Below, in pieces: positions 40,396 through 49,707 of a stretch of DNA of 64,000 nt. Within the stretch, counting starts at the first letter, position 1, and each line of letters opens with the position of its first letter. The position numbers and the translations under genes are program-made. A model generated the notes under the pieces. That model was not told the DNA's origin. It saw only the letters and a list, made by a program, of their open reading frames with translations, and made no database searches. This stretch comes from DATLLJ01 sp035537875 (GTDB taxonomy: Bacteria > Acidobacteriota > Vicinamibacteria > Vicinamibacterales > CAVVIG01). Location of the stretch: positions 61,463 through 125,462 of the forward strand of contig DATLLJ010000072.1 in NCBI GenBank assembly GCA_035537875.1. Direction: 5' to 3'.

Positions 40396-41106
40396 ATGAG
40401 AAGTTCACGAATTGCCATACTTGGGAGCGTCGTTCTTACGGCAGCATGCAGCACCGCGGACGTCCCGCAGACGTCATCGTCGGTCAACGCCGCAGATTCG
40501 ACGATTACGGGGAAGCCGGCGTCGAACGTCGGTCGCACGCGTTCCACTTCCGCAGCCAAGCCAGCCGCCCGCGTTCCCGAGTATCGGAACGTCATCCTGC
40601 CGGCCGGGACGGCCCTGCCGCTGAAGCTGGCCTCGCCGGTGGCGTCGGATACCAGTCAGGTGGAAGATGCGGTGCGTGCCACACTTCGCGAAGGTGTGAC
40701 GGTCGACGGTGAGCCTGTGCTGCCGGCCGGCACCGAACTCCTGGGACATGTGATCGATGTGGAGCGGTCAGGCAGGGTGAAAGGCCGCGCGCGCGTCGCG
40801 TTGCGGTTCACGATGCTCGCGTATGAGGGCGACGAATACGACGTGCGCAGCGAAGCGATCGAGCGCGTGGCGAACGCGACGAAGGCCAAGGACGCGGCGA
40901 AGGTGGGGATCGGCGCCGGGGCCGGAGCAGCGGTCGGTGCGATCCTGGGCGGAGGCAGTGGCGCTGCCAAGGGAGCAGCTATCGGCGCCGCGGCTGGCAC
41001 GGGAACTGTGCTTGCCACACGGGGAGAAGAAGTGCGACTGGACGCCGGTGCGCCTCTGGTCACCCGCCTCACCTCGCCGTTGCAGGTGCGCGTCCGCATC
41101 CCATAG
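40396..41106 (+). CDS. Lipoprotein with TrbI-like and glycine-zipper regions
   Basis: From ATG 40396 the protein has 236 residues with a lipobox (L-T-A-A-C). The middle part resembles TrbI/VirB10-like beta segments (NVILPAGTALPLKLASPVAS, DTSQVEDAVRATLREGVTV, PAGTELLGHVIDVERSGRVKG). A glycine-rich helix pair follows (AGAGAAVGAILGGGSGAAKG, AAIGAAAGTGTVLATRG), a glycine zipper able to enter membranes. It ends with LTSPLQVRVRIP. An envelope-stress or cell-wall role is plausible. No conjugation genes are present, so it is not part of a T4SS here. Confidence 0.75.
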   Translation: MRSSRIAILGSVVLTAACSTADVPQTSSSVNAADSTITGKPASNVGRTRSTSAAKPAARVPEYRNVILPAGTALPLKLASPVASDTSQVEDAVRATLREGVTVDGEPVLPAGTELLGHVIDVERSGRVKGRARVALRFTMLAYEGDEYDVRSEAIERVANATKAKDAAKVGIGAGAGAAVGAILGGGSGAAKGAAIGAAAGTGTVLATRGEEVRLDAGAPLVTRLTSPLQVRVRIP

Positions 41107-41228
41107 GCTGATTACGGCCTGTTGAGAACTGTGTCTGACCGGGTCACCCCGCGTCGCACGCGTGATGTTACCGAAATCGCGGGGCCGCCTGATTCCCAAG
41201 ACGGGCCTCTACCATTCCGCCAGACCGA

Positions 41229-41369
41229 TCAAGCATGGGCCCGGTGGCTACGGAGCATGGTCAGCGTGGGTCGTGGCGGCAGAAGCAGAGCAATCGCCCC
41301 TACGAAAACAGCCACAACGGGCAGAACCAACGCAAGGACAAACAGCAAGTCGAAGAGCATGCGCGCCAT
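41229..41369 (-). CDS. Small single-span membrane protein (46 aa)
   Basis: ATG 41369 is preceded at suitable distance by GGGGGTG, a usable ribosome binding site. The product MARMLFDLLFVLALVLPVVA continues with VFVGAIALLLPPRP and a short basic tail. It is a single, long hydrophobic helix or a tight hairpin. Genes this small are often missed. Conservation would be needed to prove it. Confidence 0.5.
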   Translation of the reverse strand: MARMLFDLLFVLALVLPVVAVFVGAIALLLPPRPTLTMLRSHRAHA

Positions 41370-41994
41370 CTGATCACCCCCGTGACTTGAGAAACAACAG
41401 GGGATTTGGCAAACGCTGTGCCACGGCCGAGGGTCTTCAAAGAAGGCGTGATCTGAACGCAACGGCCATCGGAAGCTCCGCTGGACCTTGAGGCTCGGGA
41501 ACTATTCCGCAGTGACGCACGAGAAAATTCGCGGGAGCCATCCGTTCGTCGACATCGACGAAGAGCGACAGGTCGAGTCGAACTTCTTGCCCAATAGCAC
41601 TAATCCGCCGCCCAGCGCGACGGACTTACACTTACGCCGCCTTGAAGCCGCGGGCAGCAGGCTGAAAAACCGAAATGGATGACGAAAACGTGTCCCGGCT
41701 GTTGTTGGTGTTGGTGGGCGTAAGTACAGAGTCCGGCGTCCCCAAGGGGTACCGTGCAAAGGTGCAGCCCCAATTCTCGGGAATTGCAGCGTGAAAATCA
41801 CCACATCCCGCGGAGATTTAGGGGCTTGGGGCCGCGACGACGACCAAGAATGGACCGTTCATGGTGCTCAAGCGACGCAAGACCGGCATCCCGAATCGCG
41901 CCCGATGGGCCGTCACGCTACCCGGACGCCGTGATCTACCGCAGACTCAGAGTTTGTCGCAGCTCCGCCCTCTCCATCCGATAGGATCAAGACG
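41370..41994. other. Intergenic region, no gene supported
   Basis: This 625-bp region precedes the M16 peptidase gene. Short frames exist on both strands at 41490-41800 but lack start signals and look degraded. No RNA gene or clear promoter was identified, although the promoter of the M16 gene should lie near 41930-41990. Confidence 0.35.
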
Positions 41995-44868
41995 ATGAAC
42001 TTCAGCATCAGGAACGCTGCGCGCGGAGCAGTTGTCTTCGTGCTCGCTACTGTCATGCCCGTGGCGTCGGCGCAAACGCCGGCGGCCGGGCGCGAGACCT
42101 CAGCGGCGTCGGTCGCTTCTTACGCGCTGACGGACCAGATGCCGGTCGACCCTGAGGTCCTCGTCGGCGGGCTTCCCAACGGTCTGCGGTTCTACGTGCG
42201 GCCAAACCCGAAGCCGGCGCGCCAGGCCGAATTGCGGCTGGTCGTCAAGGCGGGCTCAGTTCTTGAGGACGAGGAGCAGCGGGGCCTAGCCCACTTCGTC
42301 GAGCACATGCAGTTCGAAGGCACCGTGCATTTCCCCGGACAGGGCATCAACAGATTTCTCGGCGCGCTCGGACTCAGCATCGGCGCGGATGCGAACGCGA
42401 AAACGAGCTTCGACCAAACGGAGTACACGCTCCGCGTGCCGACCGATGTGCCGGGCGCCCTCGACCGCGCGCTGACGATCCTCGAGGACTGGGCGGGCGG
42501 CGCCACCTTCGACCCGGCCGGCATCGAACGCCAGCGTCCGATCGTCCTCGCCGAGTGGCGGCAGAACCTGGGCGCCGACGAGCGCACAGCGGACAAGATC
42601 CGCCGCGTCCAGCTCGAAGGGTCGCGCTATGCGGACCGGGCTCCGATTGGCACCCCGGAGATTATCCAGGGCGCTACACGTGAGCGGCTGATGCGGTTCT
42701 ATCGCGATTGGTATCGTCCGGACCTCATGGCCGTGATCGTGGTGGGCGACGTCGATCGCGACGAGGTCGGGCGGATGATCGCGCGGCACTTCCTGCCGCT
42801 CACCAATCCGGAGCCGGAGCGGCCGAGGCCGATTTTCGACGTCCCGGAGCATCCGGGCACCCGCTACGCGGTCGTGACCGACAAGGAAACCACCGCGACC
42901 AGTATTGAGGTCTCGACTCTCCGGCCGGCGCGCAACCAGGGCTCGGTCGGCGGCTATCGCGAGATCATGACGGATCAGTTGTTCGCCGACATGCTTGGCG
43001 CGCGGCTCGACGAGCTCGGTCAGAGCGAGAAGCCGCCGTTCCTGCGGGCCATCGCGAATCGGTCGCTCTTTCAGGCACCAAAGACAAGAGACGAGGCGGT
43101 TGTTCAGGCGCTCGTCTCGAACGACGGCGTGACGCGAGGCCTTGATGCGCTGGTGACCGAACTCCTGCGCGTCAGACGGTTCGGTTTTGTGGCCACCGAG
43201 CTCGCCCGGGCAAAGCAGGCGAATATGGCCGGGTACGAACGCGGGGTCGCGGAAGGTTCCGACCGCGAGTCGTCCAGCCGCGCGGACGAGTACACACGCA
43301 ACTTCCTCCAGCGAGAGGCGCTGCCGACGATCTGGCAGGAGCTCGCGTTTCACCGGCGCTTCATCCCCGACATCACGTTGAGCGAAGTCAACGCGCTCGC
43401 CGACGACTGGTTCCCCGAAGGCAACCGGCTAATTGTCGTGTCGGCGCCGGAACAGGCGGGTGTTGTCCTGCCAGCCGAGGCGCAGCTCGCTGCCGTCGTC
43501 AAAACCGCGTCAGAGAAGCGGGTGGAGGCGTATGTCGACGGAGGCGTGGGCCAGATGCTCATGGAGGCGCCGCCGGCGCGCGGCAGCATCGTGAAGGCGG
43601 CAGTTCACGCCGAGGCCGGGATCACCGAATGGACACTGTCGAACGGCGCCACGGTCGTGCTCAAGCCGACGACGCTGAAAACGGATCAGATCCTCTTCCG
43701 GGCGGCGGCCCCAGGCGGCACATCGCTGGCGAGCGACGACGAATTTATTTCCGCCCGGGCCGCAGACGATGCGATTCCCGCAGGCGGCGTCGGCCGCTTC
43801 AACGTCGTGGCGCTTGACCGAGTCCTGAACGGCAAGGCGGTCGGCGTCCAGCCTTTCATCAATGACATCAGCCAAGGGATGCGAGGTAGGGCGACGCCGC
43901 AAGATCTCGAGACGATGTTCCAGCTCCTGTACCTTCGCTTCACACAGCCGCGCGCCGACCCAGTGGCGTTCGCCGCGATGAAGTCGCAGGCGCAGGCGCT
44001 GCTGGCAAACCAGATGGCGAGCCCGGAGGCGGTATTCGATCAGGCCGTCAACACCGCGCTCACCGGTGGTAGTTCTCGACGACAGCCGGAGACACCGGCA
44101 ACCGTGGCGCAATGGAACCTCGAGAAGTCGCTGGCGTTCTACAAAGCGCGCTTCGCCGACGCGAGCCACTTTACATTTGTGTTCGTCGGCAGCTTCACGC
44201 TCGAGAGCATCAGACCGCTCGTCGAGACCTACATCGCCGCCTTGCCGGCCACGCATGGAAACGAGACGTGGCGCGACACCGGCGTCGCGGCGCCAAGGGG
44301 CGTGATCGAGAAAACAGTCGAGAAGGGAATTGCGCCGAAGAGCGAGGTCGCGATCGTGTTCGGCGGTCCGTTCGAGTACAACGATGCGAACAAGCTTTCC
44401 CTTCAGGTGGTGACGTTCCTGCTCCAGTCGCGCCTGAGCGAGGCGATTCGCGAAGAACTCGGGGGGACCTACAGCATTACTGTCGATTCGCAATCGGCCA
44501 AGACGCCGAGGCCCGAATACCGCTTGCGGATCGACTGGACTTGCGACCCCGCGCGCACGCAGAGTCTCGTCCAGCGCGTGATGACAGAGGTCGAATTCGT
44601 CAGGCAGACGCGGCTCATGCCGGACCAGGTCTCCCGTGTGCGCGGTATTCTGGCGCAGGACTTTGAGAAGAACAGCGAGGACAACGGGTACCTGCTCGCC
44701 CAGATCTCGCGCCGCTACGACGATGGCGACGGGGCCAACGTCGGCGCTGCGGTCCGGCTGCCGCAGCAGGTTTCCGAGCTGAGCGGCGCCCTGATTCAGC
44801 AGGCCGCGCAGCGGTACCTCGATACAGACAATTACGTGCGAGTCACGCTCATGCCGGAAACGAAGTAG
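41995..44868 (+). CDS. M16 family zinc metallopeptidase (pitrilysin/PqqL-like), exported
   Basis: The 957-residue protein has a signal peptide (to ASA) and the inverted zinc motif H-F-V-E-H at 100-104, with the third ligand Glu downstream in ERQRPIVLAEWRQNL. It has the two-half structure of pitrilysin-like M16 enzymes; the second half (about 510-957) lacks H-x-x-E-H and keeps EAIREELGGTYSITV and the late helix bundle. Such periplasmic peptidases degrade peptides, for example after TonB-dependent uptake. It is a monocistronic gene. The active site is complete. Confidence 0.92.
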   Translation: MNFSIRNAARGAVVFVLATVMPVASAQTPAAGRETSAASVASYALTDQMPVDPEVLVGGLPNGLRFYVRPNPKPARQAELRLVVKAGSVLEDEEQRGLAHFVEHMQFEGTVHFPGQGINRFLGALGLSIGADANAKTSFDQTEYTLRVPTDVPGALDRALTILEDWAGGATFDPAGIERQRPIVLAEWRQNLGADERTADKIRRVQLEGSRYADRAPIGTPEIIQGATRERLMRFYRDWYRPDLMAVIVVGDVDRDEVGRMIARHFLPLTNPEPERPRPIFDVPEHPGTRYAVVTDKETTATSIEVSTLRPARNQGSVGGYREIMTDQLFADMLGARLDELGQSEKPPFLRAIANRSLFQAPKTRDEAVVQALVSNDGVTRGLDALVTELLRVRRFGFVATELARAKQANMAGYERGVAEGSDRESSSRADEYTRNFLQREALPTIWQELAFHRRFIPDITLSEVNALADDWFPEGNRLIVVSAPEQAGVVLPAEAQLAAVVKTASEKRVEAYVDGGVGQMLMEAPPARGSIVKAAVHAEAGITEWTLSNGATVVLKPTTLKTDQILFRAAAPGGTSLASDDEFISARAADDAIPAGGVGRFNVVALDRVLNGKAVGVQPFINDISQGMRGRATPQDLETMFQLLYLRFTQPRADPVAFAAMKSQAQALLANQMASPEAVFDQAVNTALTGGSSRRQPETPATVAQWNLEKSLAFYKARFADASHFTFVFVGSFTLESIRPLVETYIAALPATHGNETWRDTGVAAPRGVIEKTVEKGIAPKSEVAIVFGGPFEYNDANKLSLQVVTFLLQSRLSEAIREELGGTYSITVDSQSAKTPRPEYRLRIDWTCDPARTQSLVQRVMTEVEFVRQTRLMPDQVSRVRGILAQDFEKNSEDNGYLLAQISRRYDDGDGANVGAAVRLPQQVSELSGALIQQAAQRYLDTDNYVRVTLMPETK

Positions 44869-45234
44869 CCGGGCGCTACTCGTCGTCGCAGCCTCCAGAC
44901 GATAAGCCGTATTTGAGCCTGATGCCTTTCGGAAATTCGCTGAGTTGAGAAGCCTCTTGTACTTCTCGCCAGAAATCGGCACTTACGCTGGGGATGGCGA
45001 GCCATTCCCGACCCCGCAAGCAGCGGACGATGCCCACGCTCGACGCGCTCACGCGCGCGAAGGTCCCGGCCGGATTTCTCGAGGCGCGCAGCCCAAATTT
45101 TCGTGAGTTGGAACCTGCCTGGCTGCGGCAGGTTGAGGGCCTTCGGCGGGTCGCGTGAGCTGGCGTGCCCTGCGGTAAGCCCCCGACCGCGTGGACCGCA
45201 TCAGCGGCTTGCGCGATCGGGCGGGTTGATCGTC
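44869..45234. other. Region between M16 gene and hldE cluster, no gene seen
   Basis: These 366 bp contain no supported ORF. Their right part is the non-family-like continuation of the small frame that follows hldE. The sequence looks like the deletion scar of a longer gene downstream of hldE. Confidence 0.35.
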
Positions 45235-45351
45235 CAGAGAGACGTCCGGCTCGGCGAGCAGATCGCTGCTGACCTTGCTCGGCCTCGTGGCGAGCGGGAT
45301 CGTCGTGGCGCCAGAGAGGTCGAGCCGCGGGTACGGCTTCTTGCCGCTCAC
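45235..45351 (-). pseudogene. N-terminal stub, possibly deoxyhypusine synthase-like
   Basis: A GTG start at 45351 overlaps the hldE stop as GTGA, the usual sign of an operon partner. The first 39 codons (GKKPYPRLDLSGATTIPLAT, then RPSKVSSDLLAEPD) resemble the N-terminus of the bacterial deoxyhypusine-synthase-like family, where a D-L-S-x-x-x-T-x-P-L-x-x-R-x-S-K-V pattern occurs. After that the frame becomes Arg/Pro-rich and unrelated, ending at 45049. The family match is by memory of a short motif and is uncertain; the coupled start and the sudden loss of composition are visible. Confidence 0.4.
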
Positions 45352-46829
45352 GATGTCTTCCGACGGTTGATGGCGTCGACCAGTCCCGAGGTGGACAGTC
45401 CCGGCAGCAGCGGGACGATTTCGATCCGGCCGCCGTAGCGCTCGACGACGTCGCGTCCGACCACCTGATCCGGTGTGTAGTCGCCGCCTTTGACCAGGAC
45501 GTCCGGCCGGACGGCCTGAATCAGGCGGAGCGGCGTCAATTCGGAGAAGAGCGTGACGTAATCGACGAAGCGCAAAGCGGCCAGCATCTCGGCCCGCTGT
45601 ACCTCGGGTATCAGGGGCCGGTTCTGGCCCTTCAATCTCTTCACCGACGCGTCGTCATTGATCGCGACGACGAGGATGTCGCCCAGTGCCCGTGCGCGCT
45701 GCAGGAGATGCAGATGGCCGACATGCAGGAGATCGAAGCAGCCATTGGTCAAGACGATCCGGACGCCGTGGGCACGCGCGTCGGCGACGCGCGCCGTCAG
45801 CGCCGCGCGCGACAGCACTTTCGACCGGGCCTGCGACGCTTCGCCCGCCACCACGCCTGCCAGCGTCTCGGATTCAGCCACTGCCGTGCCGACTGTTCCA
45901 ACGACGATGCCGGCGGCGGCGTTGGCGAGACGAGCAGCATCGACCCACGGCACGCCGGCAGCGCTCGCGAGGCCCATGACGGCGGCCACCGTGTCGCCTG
46001 CACCGGTCACGTCGAAGACTTCGTGACGTTGCAGCACCGGAATCTGCGTGCGATGGATGGCGCCGCGCCTGCCATCCTCATGCTCGAAGAGATCCATGCC
46101 CTCGGCACCGCGTGTGACGAGCAGCGCCTTGAGCCCGAGACGATTGATCAGAGACTTGGCTCGCTGTTCGATGGAACCATCGGGCCCGGTCGCTTCGGTG
46201 AATTCTTTGTCGTTTGGCGTCAGCACGTCAGCGCCCCGATATTTGCCGAAGTCCCTGCCTTTGGGATCGACGAGGACGACCGGCCTTGCCGCCCTGGCGC
46301 CCTTTGCCTTGCCTCCCGTCCGGCGGAGAGCCGCGCGCAGAACCGACGGGGTCAGCACGCCCTTGCCGTAGTCGGAGCAGATCGTTCCGCCAATCGTCGA
46401 ATTCAGCTTCTCGATTGCGGAGACGAGCCGGCGCTCGGTGACCGCGTCGAGCGCCTCACGCGTTTCGCGATCGATGCGCAGCAGGTGTTGTCCGCGGGCG
46501 ATGACGCGCGTCTTGGTTGTGGTCGGCCGGCGTGGGGACACGATTACCGATCGGGTCTCGATGCCGCGCGCCCGCAAGGCTTTCAGGAGCCATCGTCCTG
46601 GGGCGTCGTTCCCGACGACGCCGGCAAGATGCACCTGACAGCCGAGCGCAGCGAGATTCATGGCGACGTTTGCCGCACCGCCCGGCCGGTCGGCTTCGCG
46701 CTCCCAGCGCAGTACCTGCACAGGAGCCTCGGGCGAAATCCGCTCGACGTCTCCCCAGACGTAGTGATCGCAGATGATATCGCCGACGATCAGCAGGGGG
46801 TGGCGAGGGCGAGGGAGCTGAAGGCTCAT
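45348..46829 (-). CDS. hldE: Bifunctional heptose-7-phosphate kinase / heptose-1-phosphate adenylyltransferase
   Basis: The 493-residue protein has a ribokinase-like N-terminal domain (ISPEAPVQVLRWE, PGGAANVAMNL, DVTGAGDTVAAV with the catalytic GAGD at 276-279). A cytidylyltransferase-like C-terminal domain begins at about 355 (TNGCFDLLHVGHLHLLQRAR, with H-V-G-H at 369-372, and LVKGGDYTPDQVVG). It phosphorylates D-glycero-beta-D-manno-heptose 7-phosphate and later adenylylates the 1-phosphate in ADP-heptose synthesis for LPS core. Its ATG overlaps the end of a gmhA fragment (ATGA). A GT9 heptosyltransferase gene lies 1.5 kb away. Confidence 0.95.
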   Translation of the reverse strand: MSLQLPRPRHPLLIVGDIICDHYVWGDVERISPEAPVQVLRWEREADRPGGAANVAMNLAALGCQVHLAGVVGNDAPGRWLLKALRARGIETRSVIVSPRRPTTTKTRVIARGQHLLRIDRETREALDAVTERRLVSAIEKLNSTIGGTICSDYGKGVLTPSVLRAALRRTGGKAKGARAARPVVLVDPKGRDFGKYRGADVLTPNDKEFTEATGPDGSIEQRAKSLINRLGLKALLVTRGAEGMDLFEHEDGRRGAIHRTQIPVLQRHEVFDVTGAGDTVAAVMGLASAAGVPWVDAARLANAAAGIVVGTVGTAVAESETLAGVVAGEASQARSKVLSRAALTARVADARAHGVRIVLTNGCFDLLHVGHLHLLQRARALGDILVVAINDDASVKRLKGQNRPLIPEVQRAEMLAALRFVDYVTLFSELTPLRLIQAVRPDVLVKGGDYTPDQVVGRDVVERYGGRIEIVPLLPGLSTSGLVDAINRRKTS

Positions 46830-46978
46830 GAACGGGGCCGGCGGCGATCGATCGCTTCGCAGATGACGTGCATGATGATGTCGTGCGCCTCCTGGATGAG
46901 GGGCGTTCGAGAGGAGGGAACGACAATCGCGACGTGGTCGTACCAGAACCCGAGACTGCGCTCGCCCCGTTCGCTCAT
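46826..46978 (-). pseudogene. gmhA: C-terminal fragment of phosphoheptose isomerase (GmhA)
   Basis: The segment from ATG 46978 encodes GERSLGFWYDHVAIVVPSSR, TPLIQEAHDIIMHVICEAID. It matches the last 45 residues of SIS-domain GmhA, where V-P-S-x-x-T-x-x-I-Q-E-x-H-x-x-x-x-H-x-x-C-E is the conserved end. The SIS domain itself (150 residues) is missing; the codons upstream to 47152 are unrelated and overlap a divergent gene. The stop overlaps the hldE start (ATGA), so the operon order gmhA-hldE was ancestral. A functional isomerase must be encoded elsewhere if the pathway is active. Confidence 0.65.
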
Positions 46979-47109
46979 CTCGCTACAGTATCTCGCCGGG
47001 GTCAGGGCGCTCCACACAAACTCTCGATGTCCGATCCTTCCGCCGCCACCATTTTCGATGGATCGCAGGTGGGCCGTGCAGACTGGTGCTACCATCGGAC
47101 CCCAGCGTG

Positions 47110-48312
47110 ATGGACTTTTCCGTTGCCTCGTTGAAGACTCGCCGACTGGCATGGTGGCTGTTGTGGGTGTCGCTCGCCGTCCACCTGCCGATTGCCATTG
47201 TCGCCATCGGCTACAGCAGAATGTCCGGCGGCGACTTCGATAACTACTACTACAACATCGGCGCCAGATCGGGTCGTCCGTACGTCGACTTCCCGGTCGA
47301 GTTCCCCGTGGCCACCGCGCAGACCTTCCGAATGCTCGCGCCCGTGGCCGGCAATCGTGAGCGATTCGGCTACAGCCTGGTGCTGCTCAGCGTGGCCGCG
47401 GACGTCGCGATCGCTGGCGCCCTGGGCTGGGGGTGGGGGATCCGGGCCGCAGCATGCTATGCGTTCATCACGATTCCCCTCCTCGATCTGTTCCTTCTCC
47501 GGTTTGACCTGTGGCCTACCGTGCTGGCGACGATCGCGGCAGCGGCGTGGCGCCGTGAGCGCCGAGTGCTCGCCGCGATCGGGTTCGTGGCCGGCGGCGC
47601 GTTCAAGCTGTGGCCGCTGATGTTTCTCCCGTTGCTGCTCGTGGCATCTAATGCGCGTCGACGGATCGCATCGCTGGCGGCGGCGATCGCGGCCGGACTG
47701 ACGGTTCTGGCGGCGTGGCTATGGGTCGCCGGGCCGTCCGGCGTTTACCAGGTTTTGACCTTCCGCGGCGCACGGGGCTGGGAGATCGAAAGCACGGTCG
47801 GCGCGGTGTGGATGCTCTTCGAGCGGAGTTCGATGCGGGTCGAGACCGGTGCTTGGCGCATTGGCACGACGAGCGGTCCGATCACCATCGTGCTCTTCGT
47901 TCTCGGAGCCGTCCCATGCCTATGGATGATCTGGCGCGGCGCCAAGACCAGACACCTGGGCGCCGGCTGGGCCGGCGGGATCAGCGTGCTGCTCTTCACG
48001 TCGGCGCTCCTGTCACCGCAGTTCGCGATCTGGCTGGCGCCGGCCAGCGGCATTGCGTGGGTCGAGAAGGATCGACGGATCTCTGTGTTGACGGGACTCG
48101 CCGTGTTTGTCACGAATCTAGTGTACAAGTCATTCAACCCGCTGATGCACGGCTTCCCGAGAGCGGTCGCGACGTTGCACCTGCGCAACCTGCTCCTTGC
48201 CGTCCTGGCATTCGAGGCGGCGCGACTCCTGGTCCGGGCACCGCTGATGGTGGATTCGGCTCCTGTGCCCGGCGAACCGCGGACCCTTCCCCGTGGCGCC
48301 GGCGAACGTTAG
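47110..48312 (+). CDS. GT87 (DUF2029)-type membrane glycosyltransferase
   Basis: The 400-residue protein from ATG 47110 has about ten hydrophobic segments and the first-loop sequence SGGDFDNYYYNIGARSGRPY, followed by DFPVEFPVATA. This is the family pattern with an acidic residue after helix 1. RFDLWPTVLATIAAA and FVAGGAFKLWPLMFLPLLL mark the middle helices. A sugar from polyprenyl phosphate would be transferred outside the inner membrane. It is followed after 12 bp by a GT9 heptosyltransferase, so a role in lipid-A core or surface glycan assembly is likely. Confidence 0.8.
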   Translation: MDFSVASLKTRRLAWWLLWVSLAVHLPIAIVAIGYSRMSGGDFDNYYYNIGARSGRPYVDFPVEFPVATAQTFRMLAPVAGNRERFGYSLVLLSVAADVAIAGALGWGWGIRAAACYAFITIPLLDLFLLRFDLWPTVLATIAAAAWRRERRVLAAIGFVAGGAFKLWPLMFLPLLLVASNARRRIASLAAAIAAGLTVLAAWLWVAGPSGVYQVLTFRGARGWEIESTVGAVWMLFERSSMRVETGAWRIGTTSGPITIVLFVLGAVPCLWMIWRGAKTRHLGAGWAGGISVLLFTSALLSPQFAIWLAPASGIAWVEKDRRISVLTGLAVFVTNLVYKSFNPLMHGFPRAVATLHLRNLLLAVLAFEAARLLVRAPLMVDSAPVPGEPRTLPRGAGER

Positions 48313-48324
48313 AACTCTCCTGTC

Positions 48325-49545
48325 GTGCTGAATATCGAGCGCCAACGCTGGGTCGACCGCGTGCTCGGTCCGCCTCTCTGCTGGCTCGTCACGCTGCTGC
48401 ATCGTCTGCACGGTCCTGAAACCGCACCGCGTGACGTGCACCGGATCCTGATTATCGTGTTGTCAGAGATGGGCGCGCTTGTCCTGACGCGCCCGATGTT
48501 CGACCGGCTCCGGGAAAAGCACCCGTCGGCGACGTTCTATGTGCTCTGTTCCGGGCAGAACCGGCCCGTGCTCGACCTGCTCGACCTGGTCCCGGCAGAG
48601 CGAGTCATCATCCTCAGGAGCGGATCACTGGCCGAGTTGGCGAGAGACATTGTGGGGGCCGTGCGACGCATGCGCGCCCTCCGGCTCGACGCGGTGCTGG
48701 ATCTGGAGTTGTTCGCCCGCGTGAGCGCCATCCTGGCGGGGTTGAGCGGCGCGAGGATCCGAGTCGGGTTTCATCGGTTCACGCAAGAGGGTCTCTACCG
48801 TGGCGACCTGATGAACCGGCCCGTTCTCTACAACCCTCACCAGCACATCGCCCAGCAGTTCATCACCCTCGCCGAGGCTGTCGGATCGACGGACGTGCCA
48901 ACGGCGAAGCGCCTCGTGAGTCCGATTCCTCTGCGGCTGCCGCCAATGGTCCTGCGGCCCGATGAGCTCGACACCGCCCGCGATGCGCTCTATCGCCGCC
49001 ATCCCTCGATCGCCGGCCGGCCCCTCGTGTTCCTGTGCCCGGGCGCGGGTCTGCTGCCAATCCGCGCGTGGCCCGTGGCGTCTTTCAGTGTTGTCGCGTC
49101 CGATCTGATCGGCCGGGGTTATGCGGTGGCCATCATCGGTGTCGCGGCGGATCGCGAACTGGCGCAGACGATCCAGCGCGCGTGCGCGAGTACGGCGTGC
49201 GTTGACCTGACCGGCTACACCAAGGCGGTGCGCGATGTGGCCGTGCTGTTGCACCTTGGCGTTCTCCTGATCACGAACGACGGCGGCACAGGACACGTTG
49301 CGTCGCTCACGCCCATCGCTTCCATCGTGCTGTTCGGCCCGGAGACGCCTGTGCTCTACGGCAGCCTCTCGGCGCGCGCGGTCAACCTGCACAAGCCGCT
49401 GTCGTGCTCGCCGTGCCTCACGGCGTACAACCATCGCCGGTCGCCGTGCGACGGCAATAATGTGTGTCTGCAATCGATTTCGCCGGAAGAAGTGCTGGCG
49501 GCGGCGAATGAGCTGCTCCGAGCGGGAGGTCAATTTCACGAATAG
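48325..49545 (+). CDS. GT9 family (LPS heptosyltransferase-like) glycosyltransferase
   Basis: The 406-residue GT-B protein has HRILIIVLSEMGALVLTRPM (acceptor domain start) and LVFLCPGAGLLPIRAWPVAS, the donor-domain start of ADP-heptose:LPS heptosyltransferases with the R-x-W-P element. LLITNDGGTGHVASLTPIAS is the nucleotide-binding G-x-x-H motif. A cysteine-rich C-terminus (CSPCLTAYNHRRSPCDGNN) is as in RfaF-like enzymes. Its last five codons and stop (GQFHE) are formed by the 40-bp direct repeat, so the natural C-terminus may have been replaced. Confidence 0.88.
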   Translation: MLNIERQRWVDRVLGPPLCWLVTLLHRLHGPETAPRDVHRILIIVLSEMGALVLTRPMFDRLREKHPSATFYVLCSGQNRPVLDLLDLVPAERVIILRSGSLAELARDIVGAVRRMRALRLDAVLDLELFARVSAILAGLSGARIRVGFHRFTQEGLYRGDLMNRPVLYNPHQHIAQQFITLAEAVGSTDVPTAKRLVSPIPLRLPPMVLRPDELDTARDALYRRHPSIAGRPLVFLCPGAGLLPIRAWPVASFSVVASDLIGRGYAVAIIGVAADRELAQTIQRACASTACVDLTGYTKAVRDVAVLLHLGVLLITNDGGTGHVASLTPIASIVLFGPETPVLYGSLSARAVNLHKPLSCSPCLTAYNHRRSPCDGNNVCLQSISPEEVLAAANELLRAGGQFHE

Positions 49546-49566
49546 CGGACGCTCACCCTTGCTCTG
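49527..49566. repeat. 40-bp direct repeat, left copy
   Basis: An exact 40-base sequence (starting AGGTCAATTTCACGAATAGC) recurs at 52657-52696 in the same orientation, 3130 bp away. This copy supplies the stop codon of the GT9 gene on the plus strand. On the minus strand it fuses to the truncated secreted-protein fragment and reads KGERPLFVKLT. No inverted copy was seen in the window. Confidence 0.9.
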
Positions 49567-49707
49567 CGCCGGGGCGCTCAGGTTCGGCTTTCCGTCGGGC
49601 AGGCGCGGGATGCCGGCTGTCTGGCAGTTCAGCCACTGCGCCGAGGCGGCAGACACAGACGCGCACATCAAGCCGACGCAGATGATCGTAATCCGCTGAT
49701 GGCGCAT
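49567..49707 (-). pseudogene. N-terminal fragment of a secreted acidobacterial protein
   Basis: ATG 49707 starts a signal peptide (MRHQRITIICVGLMCASVSA) and then GIPRLPDGKPNLSAPA. This is the recognisable mature start of a large family of secreted proteins in Acidobacteria that continue with P-R-T-P-D-G-K-P-D-L-S-G-I-W. At 49566 the family sequence ends and the 40-bp repeat begins; the continuing minus-strand frame is only the antisense of the GT9 gene. It is a 47-codon remnant. Confidence 0.6.

Noticed and set aside
40396..41106. Conjugation (TrbI/VirB10) component
   Set aside because: Only short beta segments resemble TrbI; there are no other T4SS genes and the protein is a lipoprotein with a glycine zipper.
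43510..44982. 490-codon minus-strand frame over the M16 peptidase gene
   Set aside because: Arg/Leu-rich composition typical of high-GC antisense; the plus-strand protein has complete family motifs across the whole length.
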